A DNA stretch of 64,000 nt, taken from positions 52,496-116,495 of the forward strand of contig DVNB01000087.1 of NCBI GenBank assembly GCA_018714695.1, written 5' to 3'. Source of the DNA: Candidatus Ornithomonoglobus merdipullorum. GTDB lineage: Bacteria > Bacillota > Clostridia > UBA1381. The notes beneath the pieces were generated by a model. It searched no databases, was not told where the DNA came from, and saw only the letters and a program-made list of their open reading frames with translations. Each line of letters begins with the position of its first letter. The stretch's first letter is position 1. A program made the translations under genes and the position numbers. Shown here in pieces: positions 31,549-41,132 of the stretch.

Positions 31549-31890
31549 GTGCAAAACCGAACAAAAAAACAATTAAACACCGATATTTGTGTATAAAAAC
31601 CAAACAATTATCGTAAAAGCGGTTGACAATTCAGCCGAATGCTGATAAAATATGATAGTATGAAAGTATACGGCAGTCTCGGCTGTGCATGCCGGGGATG
31701 CCGGATTGAGATAAACAAAGAATGAACGGATACGCGGACAGAATCCGGCGTAAATAAATTTATTCGCTGCTTGCAAAAGACGGCAGCGTCTGAGCGCCGA
31801 CCGGGCGCCTGAAATTAAAATTTGTGCGCAGATATGCGCGGACCGTGATCGGAGGTCATCTAGGATTTTGGAAAAGGAGGATACGATTTA
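31549..31890 (+). promoter_or_regulatory. Promoter and long leader of the ilv operon
   Basis: TTGACA at 31623-31628 and TAAAAT at 31646-31651 (17-nt spacing; TATGAT at 31651 is an alternative -10). About 230 nt of leader follow with a GCGCC/GGCGC hairpin near 31795-31809. No T-box core (GGTGGNACCGCG) and no run of Leu/Ile/Val codons in a short frame were found, so the control mechanism is unclear. No gene is seen between 31549 and 31890. Confidence 0.6.
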
Positions 31891-33558
31891 ATGACAGGTG
31901 CTGATTTGGCAATAAAAGCGCTTGAGGATAACGGCGTAGAGATAGTATTCGGGTATCCCGGCGCGGCTAATGCTCCCATAATCGAGAGCATTTCGCATTC
32001 GACGATCGATTATATTCTGTCAAGAAACGAGCAGGGCGCGGCACACATGGCATCGGGCTATGCGCGTGTAAAGAAATGCGCGGGAGTGTGTCTGGCGACT
32101 TCCGGACCGGGAGCGACAAATCTCATAACCGGACTGGCAACGGCATATATGGATTCCATTCCAATGGTCGCGCTTACCGGACAGGTAGCGCTGCCGCTCA
32201 TAGGCAAGGACGCATTCCAGGAGGTCGATATAATCGGCTCAACTCTGCCGTTTACAAAGCACAGCTATCTTGTAAAGGACTGTGATGATATACCGAGGAT
32301 CGTAAACGAGGCGTTCCATATAGCTACAACGGGACGTCCGGGACCGGTGCTGATAGATTTCCCGGTAGATGTGTTAAAGCAGGAATCTGCCGGAGAGAAA
32401 GAGGACGACACCATAAGCCTGCGCGGCTACAAGCTGCCGGGCAAGGCAAACGAGTCGCAGGTAAGAAAGGTGGCGGAGGCGCTCAAAAAAGCGAGAAAGC
32501 CGCTCATACTCGCCGGAGGCGGAGTTACCTGTTCGGATGCGGTAGCGGAATTCAGGGAGCTCATAGACAAGATAAATATACCGGTGGTATCCACGATGAT
32601 GGGTATAGGAGTTATGCCGTCGGATGATAAGAGATACTACGGAATGATAGGTTCACATGGCGCAAAGCGCGCCAATATCCTGTTGAACCGTTCCGATCTG
32701 GTCATAGTGATGGGATCGAGACTCGGCGACAGGAGCGTTGCAAACGCGAAGGGACTTGAAAAGGCGAATAAGCTTATCCATATCGATATAGACCCGGCAG
32801 AGATAGGCAAGAATATGCAGCCGTCGATACCGGTCGTAGGCGATATAAAGGATGTTATACAGCAGCTCGGACCTATGCTTGAGGGCTACAGCGCCCCGGA
32901 GGCGTGGGTCGAAGAGGCGGACGAAGTGCGAAGCATGCTCGCGTATAAGCGTCCGACGGATGACAGGGGCTATGTTGATCCGCGCTATTTCCTGGAGAGA
33001 CTTGCGGATAAGACAGGCTCGGAGATATATCTCACTACAGAGGTAGGTCAGAACCAGATCTGGTGCGTAAATCACTACAACGTAAAAGATTCGAGACATT
33101 TTCTCACATCCGGAGGCTTCGGAACCATGGGTTACGGTCTGCCCGCGGCGATAGGCGCAAGCAAGGCACAGAGCGAGCTGCCGGTTGTTGCGATAATGGG
33201 TGATGGAAGTTTCCAGATGGATATGCCGGAGCTCGGAACGATGACGCAGTACAAGCTCCCGGTAAAGATGGTTCTTTTCAGAAACAATCGTCTCGGGATG
33301 GTGCATGAGCACCAGTATCTGTACTTCGGCTCAAACTACCAGATGGTAGATCTGGGTGACGAGCCTGATTTTAACAAGATCGCTGAGGCATATGGGATAA
33401 AGAGCGGCAATGTCTGCGAAAATTCGAAGGTCGATGCTGCGATCGACGAAATGCTGGCGGACAGGGAAAGCTATCTGCTTGTTGTGGAGGTAGATCCGTA
33501 CGAGCCGACGGGCGATTCGCTCAATGAGAATAAGATGACATTCCGGGAGGAGGATTGA
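31891..33558 (+). CDS. ilvB: Acetolactate synthase, large catalytic subunit
   Basis: A 555-aa thiamine-diphosphate enzyme that joins two pyruvates to acetolactate, or pyruvate to 2-ketobutyrate, opening Val/Leu/Ile synthesis. The TPP-activating Glu is in SRNEQGAAHMASGYAR; the TPP/Mg motif is GDGSFQMDMPELGTM with FRNN about 30 residues on. Central FAD-binding-type domain with SRLGDRSV. The start follows AAGGAGG. The small subunit begins 3 nt after the stop, so this is the biosynthetic, valine-regulated form rather than a lone catabolic AlsS. Confidence 0.95.
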   Translation: MTGADLAIKALEDNGVEIVFGYPGAANAPIIESISHSTIDYILSRNEQGAAHMASGYARVKKCAGVCLATSGPGATNLITGLATAYMDSIPMVALTGQVALPLIGKDAFQEVDIIGSTLPFTKHSYLVKDCDDIPRIVNEAFHIATTGRPGPVLIDFPVDVLKQESAGEKEDDTISLRGYKLPGKANESQVRKVAEALKKARKPLILAGGGVTCSDAVAEFRELIDKINIPVVSTMMGIGVMPSDDKRYYGMIGSHGAKRANILLNRSDLVIVMGSRLGDRSVANAKGLEKANKLIHIDIDPAEIGKNMQPSIPVVGDIKDVIQQLGPMLEGYSAPEAWVEEADEVRSMLAYKRPTDDRGYVDPRYFLERLADKTGSEIYLTTEVGQNQIWCVNHYNVKDSRHFLTSGGFGTMGYGLPAAIGASKAQSELPVVAIMGDGSFQMDMPELGTMTQYKLPVKMVLFRNNRLGMVHEHQYLYFGSNYQMVDLGDEPDFNKIAEAYGIKSGNVCENSKVDAAIDEMLADRESYLLVVEVDPYEPTGDSLNENKMTFREED

Positions 33559-33560
33559 AT

Positions 33561-34061
33561 ATGGAAAAATACACATTATCAGTTCTCGTAGAAAATAGAG
33601 CCGGTGTTCTTTCGAGAGTGGTGGGACTCTTTACCCGCCGCGGCTTTAACATCCATTCTCTCTCGGTGGGTACTACGGTAGACGAAAATATATCGCGTAT
33701 AACCATAGAGGTGAAGGGCGATGTTTATATGGTCGAGCAGGTCTCGAAGCAGCTTTCAAAGATTCTTGAGGTCATAAAGATAAAGACGCTGAAGGATTCG
33801 GAGATGGTAAAGCGCGGTCTTGTTCTCGTAAAGATAAAGACGAGCACAAAGAACAGGGGCGAGATAATTGAGGTGGCGAATGTATTCAGAGCCAATATCG
33901 TAGATATTTCGGCAACAACGCTCACCGCTGAGGTAACAGGCTCCGACAACAAGATCGAGGCATTTTTGAAGATGGTCGAGGGCTATGGTATAGAGGAGAT
34001 AGCCCGCACAGGTATGACGGCTATGGAGCGCGGCGCAAACACGCTCAAGCTTGATAAATAA
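33561..34061 (+). CDS. ilvN: Acetolactate synthase, regulatory small subunit
   Basis: A 166-aa ACT-domain protein that activates IlvB and gives end-product inhibition. The N-terminal ACT domain (residues 3-75) reads YTLSVLVENRAGVLSRVVGLF and RGFNIHSLSVG; the C-terminal domain (about 85-160) ends GIEEIARTGMTAMERG, both standard. The ATG at 33561 overlaps nothing and has GGAGGAGG 9 nt before it. A small hairpin (AAATACCG/CGGTATTT, 34068-34087) lies between ilvN and ilvC. Confidence 0.96.
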   Translation: MEKYTLSVLVENRAGVLSRVVGLFTRRGFNIHSLSVGTTVDENISRITIEVKGDVYMVEQVSKQLSKILEVIKIKTLKDSEMVKRGLVLVKIKTSTKNRGEIIEVANVFRANIVDISATTLTAEVTGSDNKIEAFLKMVEGYGIEEIARTGMTAMERGANTLKLDK

Positions 34062-35165
<1,104 letters not shown>

Positions 35166-35179
35166 TCTAAGAATATATA

Positions 35180-35223
35180 AAAAACTCGGTCAAGCCCCGG
35201 ATGGGGCAGACCGAGTTTTTTTA
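35180..35223. terminator. Bidirectional terminator between ilvC and the kinase gene
   Basis: AAAACTCGGTC and GACCGAGTTTT with an inner CCCC/GGGG pair; T-run on the right and A-run on the left, so it works both ways. Confidence 0.88.
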
Positions 35224-36306
35224 TATATTCTGGTTTTTAGGCAGCGTTACAGTAAAGGTCGTGACGCCATCACGGCTGCTCACTTTTACGCTTCCGTTGT
35301 GCAGCTCGGTCACGCGCTTTACTATGGCAAGGCCTATCCCGTTTCCCTGCGATGAATGAGATTCATCTGCCTGATAGAATTTGTTAAATATTTTTTTCTG
35401 CACTTCTGGCGGGATCGTTTTACCGCTGTTTGTTATCGAGACGTAAAGATATAGTGAGTCCTGACCTATGTCAAATACTATTGATCCGTTCTCGGGTGAA
35501 AACTTGACCGCGTTGTCTATGAGATTTATCCAGACGTGCTTTAAAAGCTCCTCGTTTGCCGATATCATGTGCTCTTTAAAATTAATGCATAATTCTATAT
35601 TCTTTCGAGTCCATTTATCCTCGAAAAGAAGTATACAGGAGCGTATCTGCTCGGATAAGTTGAACGCCTTGACCTCCGTCAGTATCATCTGGTTTTCTAT
35701 CTTGGTAAGATTGAGTATGTTTGTGGACATATAGGCAAGGCGGCGTGACTCTTCTTCTATTATGTCAATGTACTCAAAGGCTATATCACGTGAAAGACCG
35801 CCTTTCTTCAGAAGGTTTGCAAAGCCGGCAATGGATACGATGGGTGTCTTGAATTCGTGTGAAAAATTATTTATGAAATCGGAGCGCAGCATCTCTGTAT
35901 TGCGGAGCTCCGATGCAAGCCTGTTAAAGCTGTCGGAAAGTGTCTTGATCACGGAAAGCCTTCCAAACGGTTTGCCTATATCCATTCTTATGTCGTAATC
36001 TCCGCAGGCCAGCCTATTTATCCCGTTTATAAGCTTGTCTACGGGTTTAAGGCATATCTGTCCCGCGATTATGATGAATATCAGATTCACTATGAAGCTC
36101 AATACGGCGATCAGCAGTATGAGCCGCTCCGCGTCCGGAAGCGCGTTTTCCGTTATACGAAACGTTCCGGTGCGGACCATAAAGAATGTTATCCCGAATA
36201 CTATCAGCATTGCTGCCAGGAATGTCGAAAAAGTGATAGCGGCAAAAAGCCCGAGTATATCCGTTAAACGGAAATATTTTTTCGAAGTGCCGTCCGATCT
36301 TTTCAT
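35221..36306 (-). CDS. Membrane sensor histidine kinase
   Basis: A 361-aa two-component sensor with two closely spaced membrane helices (about 20-44 and 62-84) and only about 18 residues between them, so it probably senses within the membrane or through a partner. HAMP about 85-140; HisKA with His150 in NNFSHEFKTPIVS; HATPase with NLIDNAVKF, NSGKTIPPEV and GNGIGLAIVKRV. This short-loop layout is typical of intramembrane-sensing or transporter-linked kinases. Its start overlaps the end of the response-regulator gene by 4 nt. Confidence 0.93.
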   Translation of the reverse strand: MKRSDGTSKKYFRLTDILGLFAAITFSTFLAAMLIVFGITFFMVRTGTFRITENALPDAERLILLIAVLSFIVNLIFIIIAGQICLKPVDKLINGINRLACGDYDIRMDIGKPFGRLSVIKTLSDSFNRLASELRNTEMLRSDFINNFSHEFKTPIVSIAGFANLLKKGGLSRDIAFEYIDIIEEESRRLAYMSTNILNLTKIENQMILTEVKAFNLSEQIRSCILLFEDKWTRKNIELCINFKEHMISANEELLKHVWINLIDNAVKFSPENGSIVFDIGQDSLYLYVSITNSGKTIPPEVQKKIFNKFYQADESHSSQGNGIGLAIVKRVTELHNGSVKVSSRDGVTTFTVTLPKNQNI

Positions 36307-36977
36307 GACTTTTTCACCGCCCTGTATCCCAGTCCTCTTACCGACTGTATTTCAAATTCATCCCAGCCCTCAAAGCGCTTTCTCAGTCTCGCAATATGCA
36401 CGGTAAGCGTTTCCCAGCCTGTTCCCGTGTCGCAGCCCCATATCTCGTCCATGAGCTGTATGCGCGTGAATATCTTGCCCGGATATGAAAGCAGCTTATA
36501 GAGCAGCAGGAATTCTTTCTGCGGAAGCACCTGCGTTTCTCCGTTTTTTGTCACGGTGAACGAATCGTAATCGAGAGTGACGCTGCCTATGACTATTTTA
36601 TGCTCCATGGCGATCCTGGCGCGGCGGAGCAGCGCCTTTATCCGCAGAAGCATTTCTTCGGCATCTATCGGCTTTGTCATATAATCATCAGTCCCGGCGC
36701 GGAAACCGCGTTTTTTGTCTTCGGGCATCTGTTTTGCCGAGATCATAAGTATCGGGAGCTCATTATCAGCCTCACGCATGCATTTTGTGAACTCATATCC
36801 GTCCATGACCGGCATCATAACATCAAGCACCACAAGATCAATAACCTCTCTGTCCATTACCGTCAGTGCTTCTTCGCCGTTTTTTGCGTCGGATACGGTA
36901 TAACCGTCCGATTCAAGGACTGCACGCAGATATTTTCTTGTATTTTTATCGTCGTCCGCCACAAGTATGTGGAACAT
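36303..36977 (-). CDS. OmpR-family response regulator
   Basis: A 224-aa regulator. Receiver: Asp8-Asp9, phosphoacceptor Asp52 in VLDVMMPVMDG, MISAKQ for the Thr/Ser position, and Lys in YMTKPIDA. DNA-binding winged helix at about 128-222 with LPQKEFLLLYKLLSYPG, IQLMDEIWG and TLTVHIARLRKRF. The start at 36977 has GAGGGAGGGGA upstream. Paired with the kinase by a 4-nt overlap. Confidence 0.95.
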   Translation of the reverse strand: MFHILVADDDKNTRKYLRAVLESDGYTVSDAKNGEEALTVMDREVIDLVVLDVMMPVMDGYEFTKCMREADNELPILMISAKQMPEDKKRGFRAGTDDYMTKPIDAEEMLLRIKALLRRARIAMEHKIVIGSVTLDYDSFTVTKNGETQVLPQKEFLLLYKLLSYPGKIFTRIQLMDEIWGCDTGTGWETLTVHIARLRKRFEGWDEFEIQSVRGLGYRAVKKS

Positions 36978-37177
36978 ATGCGATCCCCTCCCTCAATATT
37001 GTTCGTATGTAACTGATCGACAAATAATTGTTTTCAATTGAACATCTGCTGTTCATATGATATTATAATGCTTTATTCACATTAAATCAATAGTTTTGAC
37101 CAAATATTCAAGACATTTGCATGAGTTAAAATATTATAAATATTATATTAACAGTATGTGAAGGCGGCAGATTGTGC

Positions 37178-37305
37178 AAGCCTCCCCTGAAAGGGGAGGG
37201 GAACCGCCGAACGGCGGTGGAGGGGTTCGGCGGCATGAACTATAGTAAAAAAGGCGGAACCCCTCAGTCAGCTTCGCTGACAGCTCCCCTTTCAGGGGAG
37301 CCTTG
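37178..37305 (+). repeat. Dispersed inverted-repeat element, copy 2
   Basis: A 128-nt element nearly identical to copy 1 at 28660, with the same inverted ends and inner hairpins. It fills most of the 36978-37384 gap, which otherwise holds only AT-rich sequence with no gene seen. The left and right ends match copy 1 exactly over the outermost bases. Confidence 0.9.
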
Positions 37306-37384
37306 GTCGTGTTTCCGCTTCTTATTCACAAAAAATTTACTCATGCGTATGTCCTGCCAAATATTGTGGAATTTCAACAGTGTT

Positions 37385-37433
37385 GAAAAAGAGAGGAGCC
37401 GCCGCAAAATATACATTTTGCAGCGGCTCCCCG
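37385..37433 (-). terminator. Terminator of the membrane-protein gene
   Basis: Read leftward: GGAGCCGC-TGCAAAAT and ATTTTGCGGCGGCTCC as a near-perfect stem, followed by TCTCTTTTTC. Confidence 0.85.
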
Positions 37434-37444
37434 TATGTATAAAA

Positions 37445-38236
37445 TTATTTGGACTGTATATGGAGCTCGGCCATATTCTCGTGTATGCTTGCGAGTGATG
37501 CGCGCATTGCGCTTATTACCTTTTCGCTCGTTTCCAGATTGATAAGATGGCTCATATGAGTGAAGGCTGAATCTGCCGCAGTCCTTCCGAGTACCTGTGC
37601 TGCAGCGGCTCTGCATTCCGGTGCCGGATCTGTCAGGTAAGTGATAAGGTGGCTGAGATCGGGTCCCTTGAGGTCGATTATTTTGCTGCCTTCAACTGTA
37701 ACAGCATTATCACCGATGGACTTTATTTCCGCAACACGGTCAGCGGCATTTACCAATGACATTGATGAGTTATTTGCCGAAAGCTTTTGCACCTTGTTCT
37801 CACATACTATCGCCAGTATCGAGAATACGATTATTGCGATGCATATGATGAACTGGATTATCCACATAAAGCTGAGTCTGAGCATCGGGCTGGCTATAAA
37901 GAATACGATGCCTGCCAGTGCGGCGATGTCTGCTACTAATGTAACATAACCGTTTTTCGGCTTCCAGAAGCTGACGCCGGCACCTAAGATGCCGAAAAGT
38001 ATTATAAATACCGACATAAATATGATCGGATTTACGTTAGCCTCAGCGCCTGTGTTATGAATCACATACTGAGCAAACTGAGGATTGCTGGGATCGAGCC
38101 ATACGTAACCGCCGAGCGAAAGCGTTTCACCCTCAAAGCTCCAGTACGGTACGAAATGGAGTATCAGTAATATCAGCGTAAGCACTCCGCATACGATACT
38201 GCATTTTTTTGTACGTTCAATGATCTCTTTTAACAT
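37445..38236 (-). CDS. Membrane protein with a HEAT-like C-terminus, unknown function
   Basis: A 263-aa protein of no family I recognise. Four membrane helices at about 14-30, 68-90, 97-117 and 122-144 (GVLTLILLILHFVPYW first), with an extracellular loop of about 37 residues after the first. The cytosolic tail (about 165-263) contains a HEAT-type helix pair, LSHLITYLTDPAPECRAAAAQVLGRT, then SHLINLETSEKVISAMRASLASI, suggesting a scaffold for protein contact. Start context CAGGGAGGAATAAACTATG is good. Single-gene unit with its own terminator. Confidence 0.8.
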   Translation of the reverse strand: MLKEIIERTKKCSIVCGVLTLILLILHFVPYWSFEGETLSLGGYVWLDPSNPQFAQYVIHNTGAEANVNPIIFMSVFIILFGILGAGVSFWKPKNGYVTLVADIAALAGIVFFIASPMLRLSFMWIIQFIICIAIIVFSILAIVCENKVQKLSANNSSMSLVNAADRVAEIKSIGDNAVTVEGSKIIDLKGPDLSHLITYLTDPAPECRAAAAQVLGRTAADSAFTHMSHLINLETSEKVISAMRASLASIHENMAELHIQSK

Positions 38237-38449
38237 AGTTTATTCCTCCCTGTGATGATCTTTTGTTTTTTTAGCTGTTGATATTAGTATACTGCTTTAA
38301 TATAAACCGAAAATAAACTTATGAGAAAAATGTCGGATAATTCGGAAAAAGCATACTCCGGAATACAATATAAGTATTAGACATAAAGCAAAAATTGTGA
38401 TAAAATAAGTAATAAGAAGATGAAACTGCTGCGTTTTTGCAGATCGGTA

Positions 38450-38480
38450 TTGACTTGGACCGCACTCAATGCTTTATAAT
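38450..38480 (+). promoter_or_regulatory. Promoter of the lysR gene, 19-nt spacer
   Basis: TTGACT at 38450-38455 and TATAAT at 38475-38480, spaced 19 nt. Long spacers of this size are typical of promoters activated by MerR-type proteins, and a MerR-type gene lies just downstream. The 295-nt gap 38237-38531 holds nothing else recognised. Confidence 0.55.
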
Positions 38481-38531
38481 TATCTTATAATAGCTATAGG
38501 ATATACAAACGGATCAAGACAGGAGAAAAAG

Positions 38532-39395
38532 ATGGAACTTAGGGTATTGAAATATTTTTTGATGGCGGCGCGTGAGGAAAATATAACAAGGGCTGCCGAA
38601 AGGATGCACGTGACACAGCCGACGCTTTCAAGACAGCTTATGCAGCTCGAGGAGGAGCTCGGTGTTGAGTTGTTTAAAAGAAGCAAGCACAGTATATCGC
38701 TTACGGAGGATGGTATGCTTTTGAAGCAGCGCGCACAGGAGATGGTCTCTATTGAGGAAAAGATCTTCTATGACCTGTCGCATAAGGACGATACATTGAC
38801 AGGGACAGTGTCTGTCGGCTGCGGAGAAACGCAGACGGTAAACGAGCTTTTTTCGTTGGCTGCCTCGTTCCGTGAGAAAAATCCGAATGTGGCATTCGAA
38901 GTCTACAGCGGTATTGCCGACGATATAAAGCTGAGGATAGAGAACGGAACTGTGGATGTAGGTCTTCTTACAGAACCGGTGGATATAAGCAAATATGATT
39001 TTATACGGATGAAGCAGAAGGACCGCTGGGGAGTTATCATGCGTGATGACTGCCCTCTTGCCGAAAAAGAGTATATACGTCCTGAGGAGCTTGCGGAAGT
39101 GCCGCTTATAATGGCAAGGCGCGAGAGCGTGAAAAACGAGATCGCCAACTGGTTCGGTGGCTATTACGATGAGCTTAAAACAGCAGCAAACTGTGATCTG
39201 CTGTACAATACGATAGCTCTTGTAAAGAGCGGGATAGGCTCTGCAATATGTCTTGAAGGGCTCGGGATTGGAGAAGGTCTGTGCTTCAGACCGCTTATGC
39301 CGCCGCTTGAAACGGGTTCGGTGCTTGTGTGGAAAAAGCATCGCGCCATATCGCCTGCCGTGCGCGAATTTATCGCGCATGTTAAAAATGCTTAA
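38532..39395 (+). CDS. LysR family transcriptional regulator
   Basis: A 287-aa LysR-type regulator. N-terminal winged HTH at 1-60: ELRVLKYFLMAAREENITRAAE and VTQPTLSRQLMQLEEELG. The effector-binding periplasmic-binding-protein fold covers about 90-285 (GTVSVGCGETQTVNEL first). The start at 38532 is given by AGGAGAAAAAG; the longer frame would begin inside the promoter. It belongs to a run of three genes with a MerR-type regulator and an aldo/keto reductase. The ligand is unknown. Confidence 0.93.
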   Translation: MELRVLKYFLMAAREENITRAAERMHVTQPTLSRQLMQLEEELGVELFKRSKHSISLTEDGMLLKQRAQEMVSIEEKIFYDLSHKDDTLTGTVSVGCGETQTVNELFSLAASFREKNPNVAFEVYSGIADDIKLRIENGTVDVGLLTEPVDISKYDFIRMKQKDRWGVIMRDDCPLAEKEYIRPEELAEVPLIMARRESVKNEIANWFGGYYDELKTAANCDLLYNTIALVKSGIGSAICLEGLGIGEGLCFRPLMPPLETGSVLVWKKHRAISPAVREFIAHVKNA

Positions 39396-39498
39396 AAAAC
39401 ATTATATGAAATAATATATAAGCATTGGACACTTCAAGGAGCCTGTGATAGAATATGAGCATGGAAGACATGCGGATAATGAAGAACGGAGGCAGGAT

Positions 39499-39846
39499 AT
39501 GACTATAGAGGAAGCAAGTAAGAAATACTGTATTCCGATAAAATTATTAAAGGAATACGAGAGCATGGAGCTTTGCGGGACCGTAAAGAGGGTCATGGGA
39601 GTGTGGCAGTACGATGATACAGATATCGAAAGACTCAGCATGATAATGACGCTTCATGATATAGGATTTTCGAAAGAGGATATAGACGAGTACATGCAGC
39701 TGCTCCTTTCGGGTCAGAACAATGAAGAGTGCATAAAAATGCTTGAACAAAAGAGAAAGGGGGCACTCAGTAAAATCCATGTTCTGGAAAAGCGAATTGA
39801 CAATATAGATTATCTTAGGAATGAAATGAGGAGTACCGGCAATTAG
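39499..39846 (+). CDS. Short MerR-type regulator
   Basis: A 115-aa MerR-like protein. The winged HTH is divergent: MTIEEASKKYCIPIKLLKEYESMELC in place of the usual DTLRYYE, then WQYDDTDIERLSMIMTLHDIGFSKEDIDEYMQLL. A dimerisation helix follows (about 80-112), with no effector domain. Cys11 and Cys26 are in or near the HTH. Start follows GGAGGCAGGAT. It precedes the aldo/keto reductase gene by 88 nt and follows lysR by 103 nt. Possible promoter TTGGAC/TAGAAT with 18-nt spacing near 39425. Likely regulates the reductase. Confidence 0.85.
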   Translation: MTIEEASKKYCIPIKLLKEYESMELCGTVKRVMGVWQYDDTDIERLSMIMTLHDIGFSKEDIDEYMQLLLSGQNNEECIKMLEQKRKGALSKIHVLEKRIDNIDYLRNEMRSTGN

Positions 39847-39934
39847 GAGCATTTGAATGAGAAATGCTTAGGAATAGGTAAAACTGCACAGGAACGCGTT
39901 TGAAGCGCTGAATTCATAAAGGAGGATCATCAGT

Positions 39935-40939
39935 ATGGAATACACAAAATTGGGTAATACGGATATTGAGGTATCAAAGCTTTGCGTTGGCTGTATGAGC
40001 TTCGGCAAGGCGGGAACGATGCATGACTGGACGCTTGACGAGGAAAAAAGCGCGGATGTGATAAAGCACGCGCTTGACCTGGGTATCAATTTCTTTGATA
40101 CAGCAAACGGATATTCTGCGGGAACGAGCGAGGAGTATCTGGGGAGGGCGCTTAGGGATAATACTGCGCGTGATAAGGTCGTTATCGCTTCAAAGGTATA
40201 TTTTAACGAGGGAAGACTTTCAAGGAAGGCGATAATGCGGGAGATCGACGGAACACTCAAGAGACTTGGCACGGATTATCTGGATCTCTATATCATACAC
40301 CGGTTTGATTATGATACTCCCATAGAGGAAACAATGGAGGCTCTCAATGATCTTGTAAAGGCGGGAAAGGTCCGCGCTCTGGGCGCTTCGGCAATGTACG
40401 GCTACCAGTTTTACAATATGCAGCTCGCCGCAAGAGATAACGGATGGACACAGTTTTCGGCTATGGAGAATCATTACAATCTGCTGTACAGAGAGGACGA
40501 GCATGAGCTGATACCGATATGCAGGCAGATGAACGTTTCACTCATGCCGTACAGTCCGCTGGCTGCCGGGCACCTTGCGAGAGCGGAATGGAGATCGGAT
40601 TCGGTAAGGAGCAGAACAGACCGTGTAGCTATGGGCAAATATGACCGCACAGAGGAGCAGGATATGCTTATCGTAAAACGCGTCAGCGAGCTTGCCGAAA
40701 AGCACGGATGCAAGATGTCGCAGATAGCGATAGCATGGCTGTGGGCAAAGGGCGTTGCCTCGCCCATAATAGGAGCAACAAAGACGGCTTATCTTGACGA
40801 TGCTGCAGGAGCGCTTGATGTGAAGCTGGATGCTAAGGATGCGGCATATCTTGAAGAATTATACGTTCCGCATCCGATAGTGGGCGCTATAGACAAAAAT
40901 CCCGATCCGGGCGTAGTGCTTCTCGACGAGAAAAAATAA
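39935..40939 (+). CDS. Aldo/keto reductase
   Basis: A 334-aa NADPH-dependent reductase of the YajO/Tas-like group of the AKR superfamily. Catalytic residues are visible: Asp and Tyr in FFDTANGYSAG, Lys in VIASKVYF, His in YIIHRFD. Cofactor-binding C-terminal part has PYSPLAAGHLA and SPIIGATKTAYLDDAA. The start is preceded by AAAGGAGG. A terminator follows. Next to MerR- and LysR-type regulators, which suggests induction by a reactive aldehyde or oxidant; this is inference. Confidence 0.93.
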   Translation: MEYTKLGNTDIEVSKLCVGCMSFGKAGTMHDWTLDEEKSADVIKHALDLGINFFDTANGYSAGTSEEYLGRALRDNTARDKVVIASKVYFNEGRLSRKAIMREIDGTLKRLGTDYLDLYIIHRFDYDTPIEETMEALNDLVKAGKVRALGASAMYGYQFYNMQLAARDNGWTQFSAMENHYNLLYREDEHELIPICRQMNVSLMPYSPLAAGHLARAEWRSDSVRSRTDRVAMGKYDRTEEQDMLIVKRVSELAEKHGCKMSQIAIAWLWAKGVASPIIGATKTAYLDDAAGALDVKLDAKDAAYLEELYVPHPIVGAIDKNPDPGVVLLDEKK

Positions 40940-41007
40940 GACGGATCGGATGCGTGACGCGCGCTGTCTGTCTTAGCTATTGAGACCACGGATATCGTAA
41001 TATTGAT

Positions 41008-41050
41008 CCCTTCGCGGAAAGACCTTGAGTTCTGCCGCGGAGGGTTTTTA
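41008..41050 (+). terminator. Terminator after the aldo/keto reductase gene
   Basis: CCCTTCGCGG pairs with CCGCGGAGGG, followed by TTTTTA. Confidence 0.82.
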
Positions 41051-41059
41051 AATTTGTTC

Positions 41060-41088
41060 TTGCATAGCGGCGTGATTTATGTTATACT
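41060..41088 (+). promoter_or_regulatory. Promoter of the methyltransferase gene
   Basis: TTGCAT at 41060-41065 and TATACT at 41083-41088, 17-nt spacing, 45 nt before the start at 41133. Confidence 0.7.
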
Positions 41089-41132
41089 ATTTGTTGTTAA
41101 GGATGAATATAAATACAGAAAGCGGTAGATCT

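Noticed and set aside
31660-31725. Short frame MKVYGSLGCACRGC in the ilv leader as an attenuator peptide
   Set aside because: No ribosome binding site, begins at the -10 region, and has no run of Leu, Ile or Val codons.
31549-31890. T-box riboswitch before ilvB
   Set aside because: The conserved antiterminator core and the specifier-loop layout were looked for and not found.
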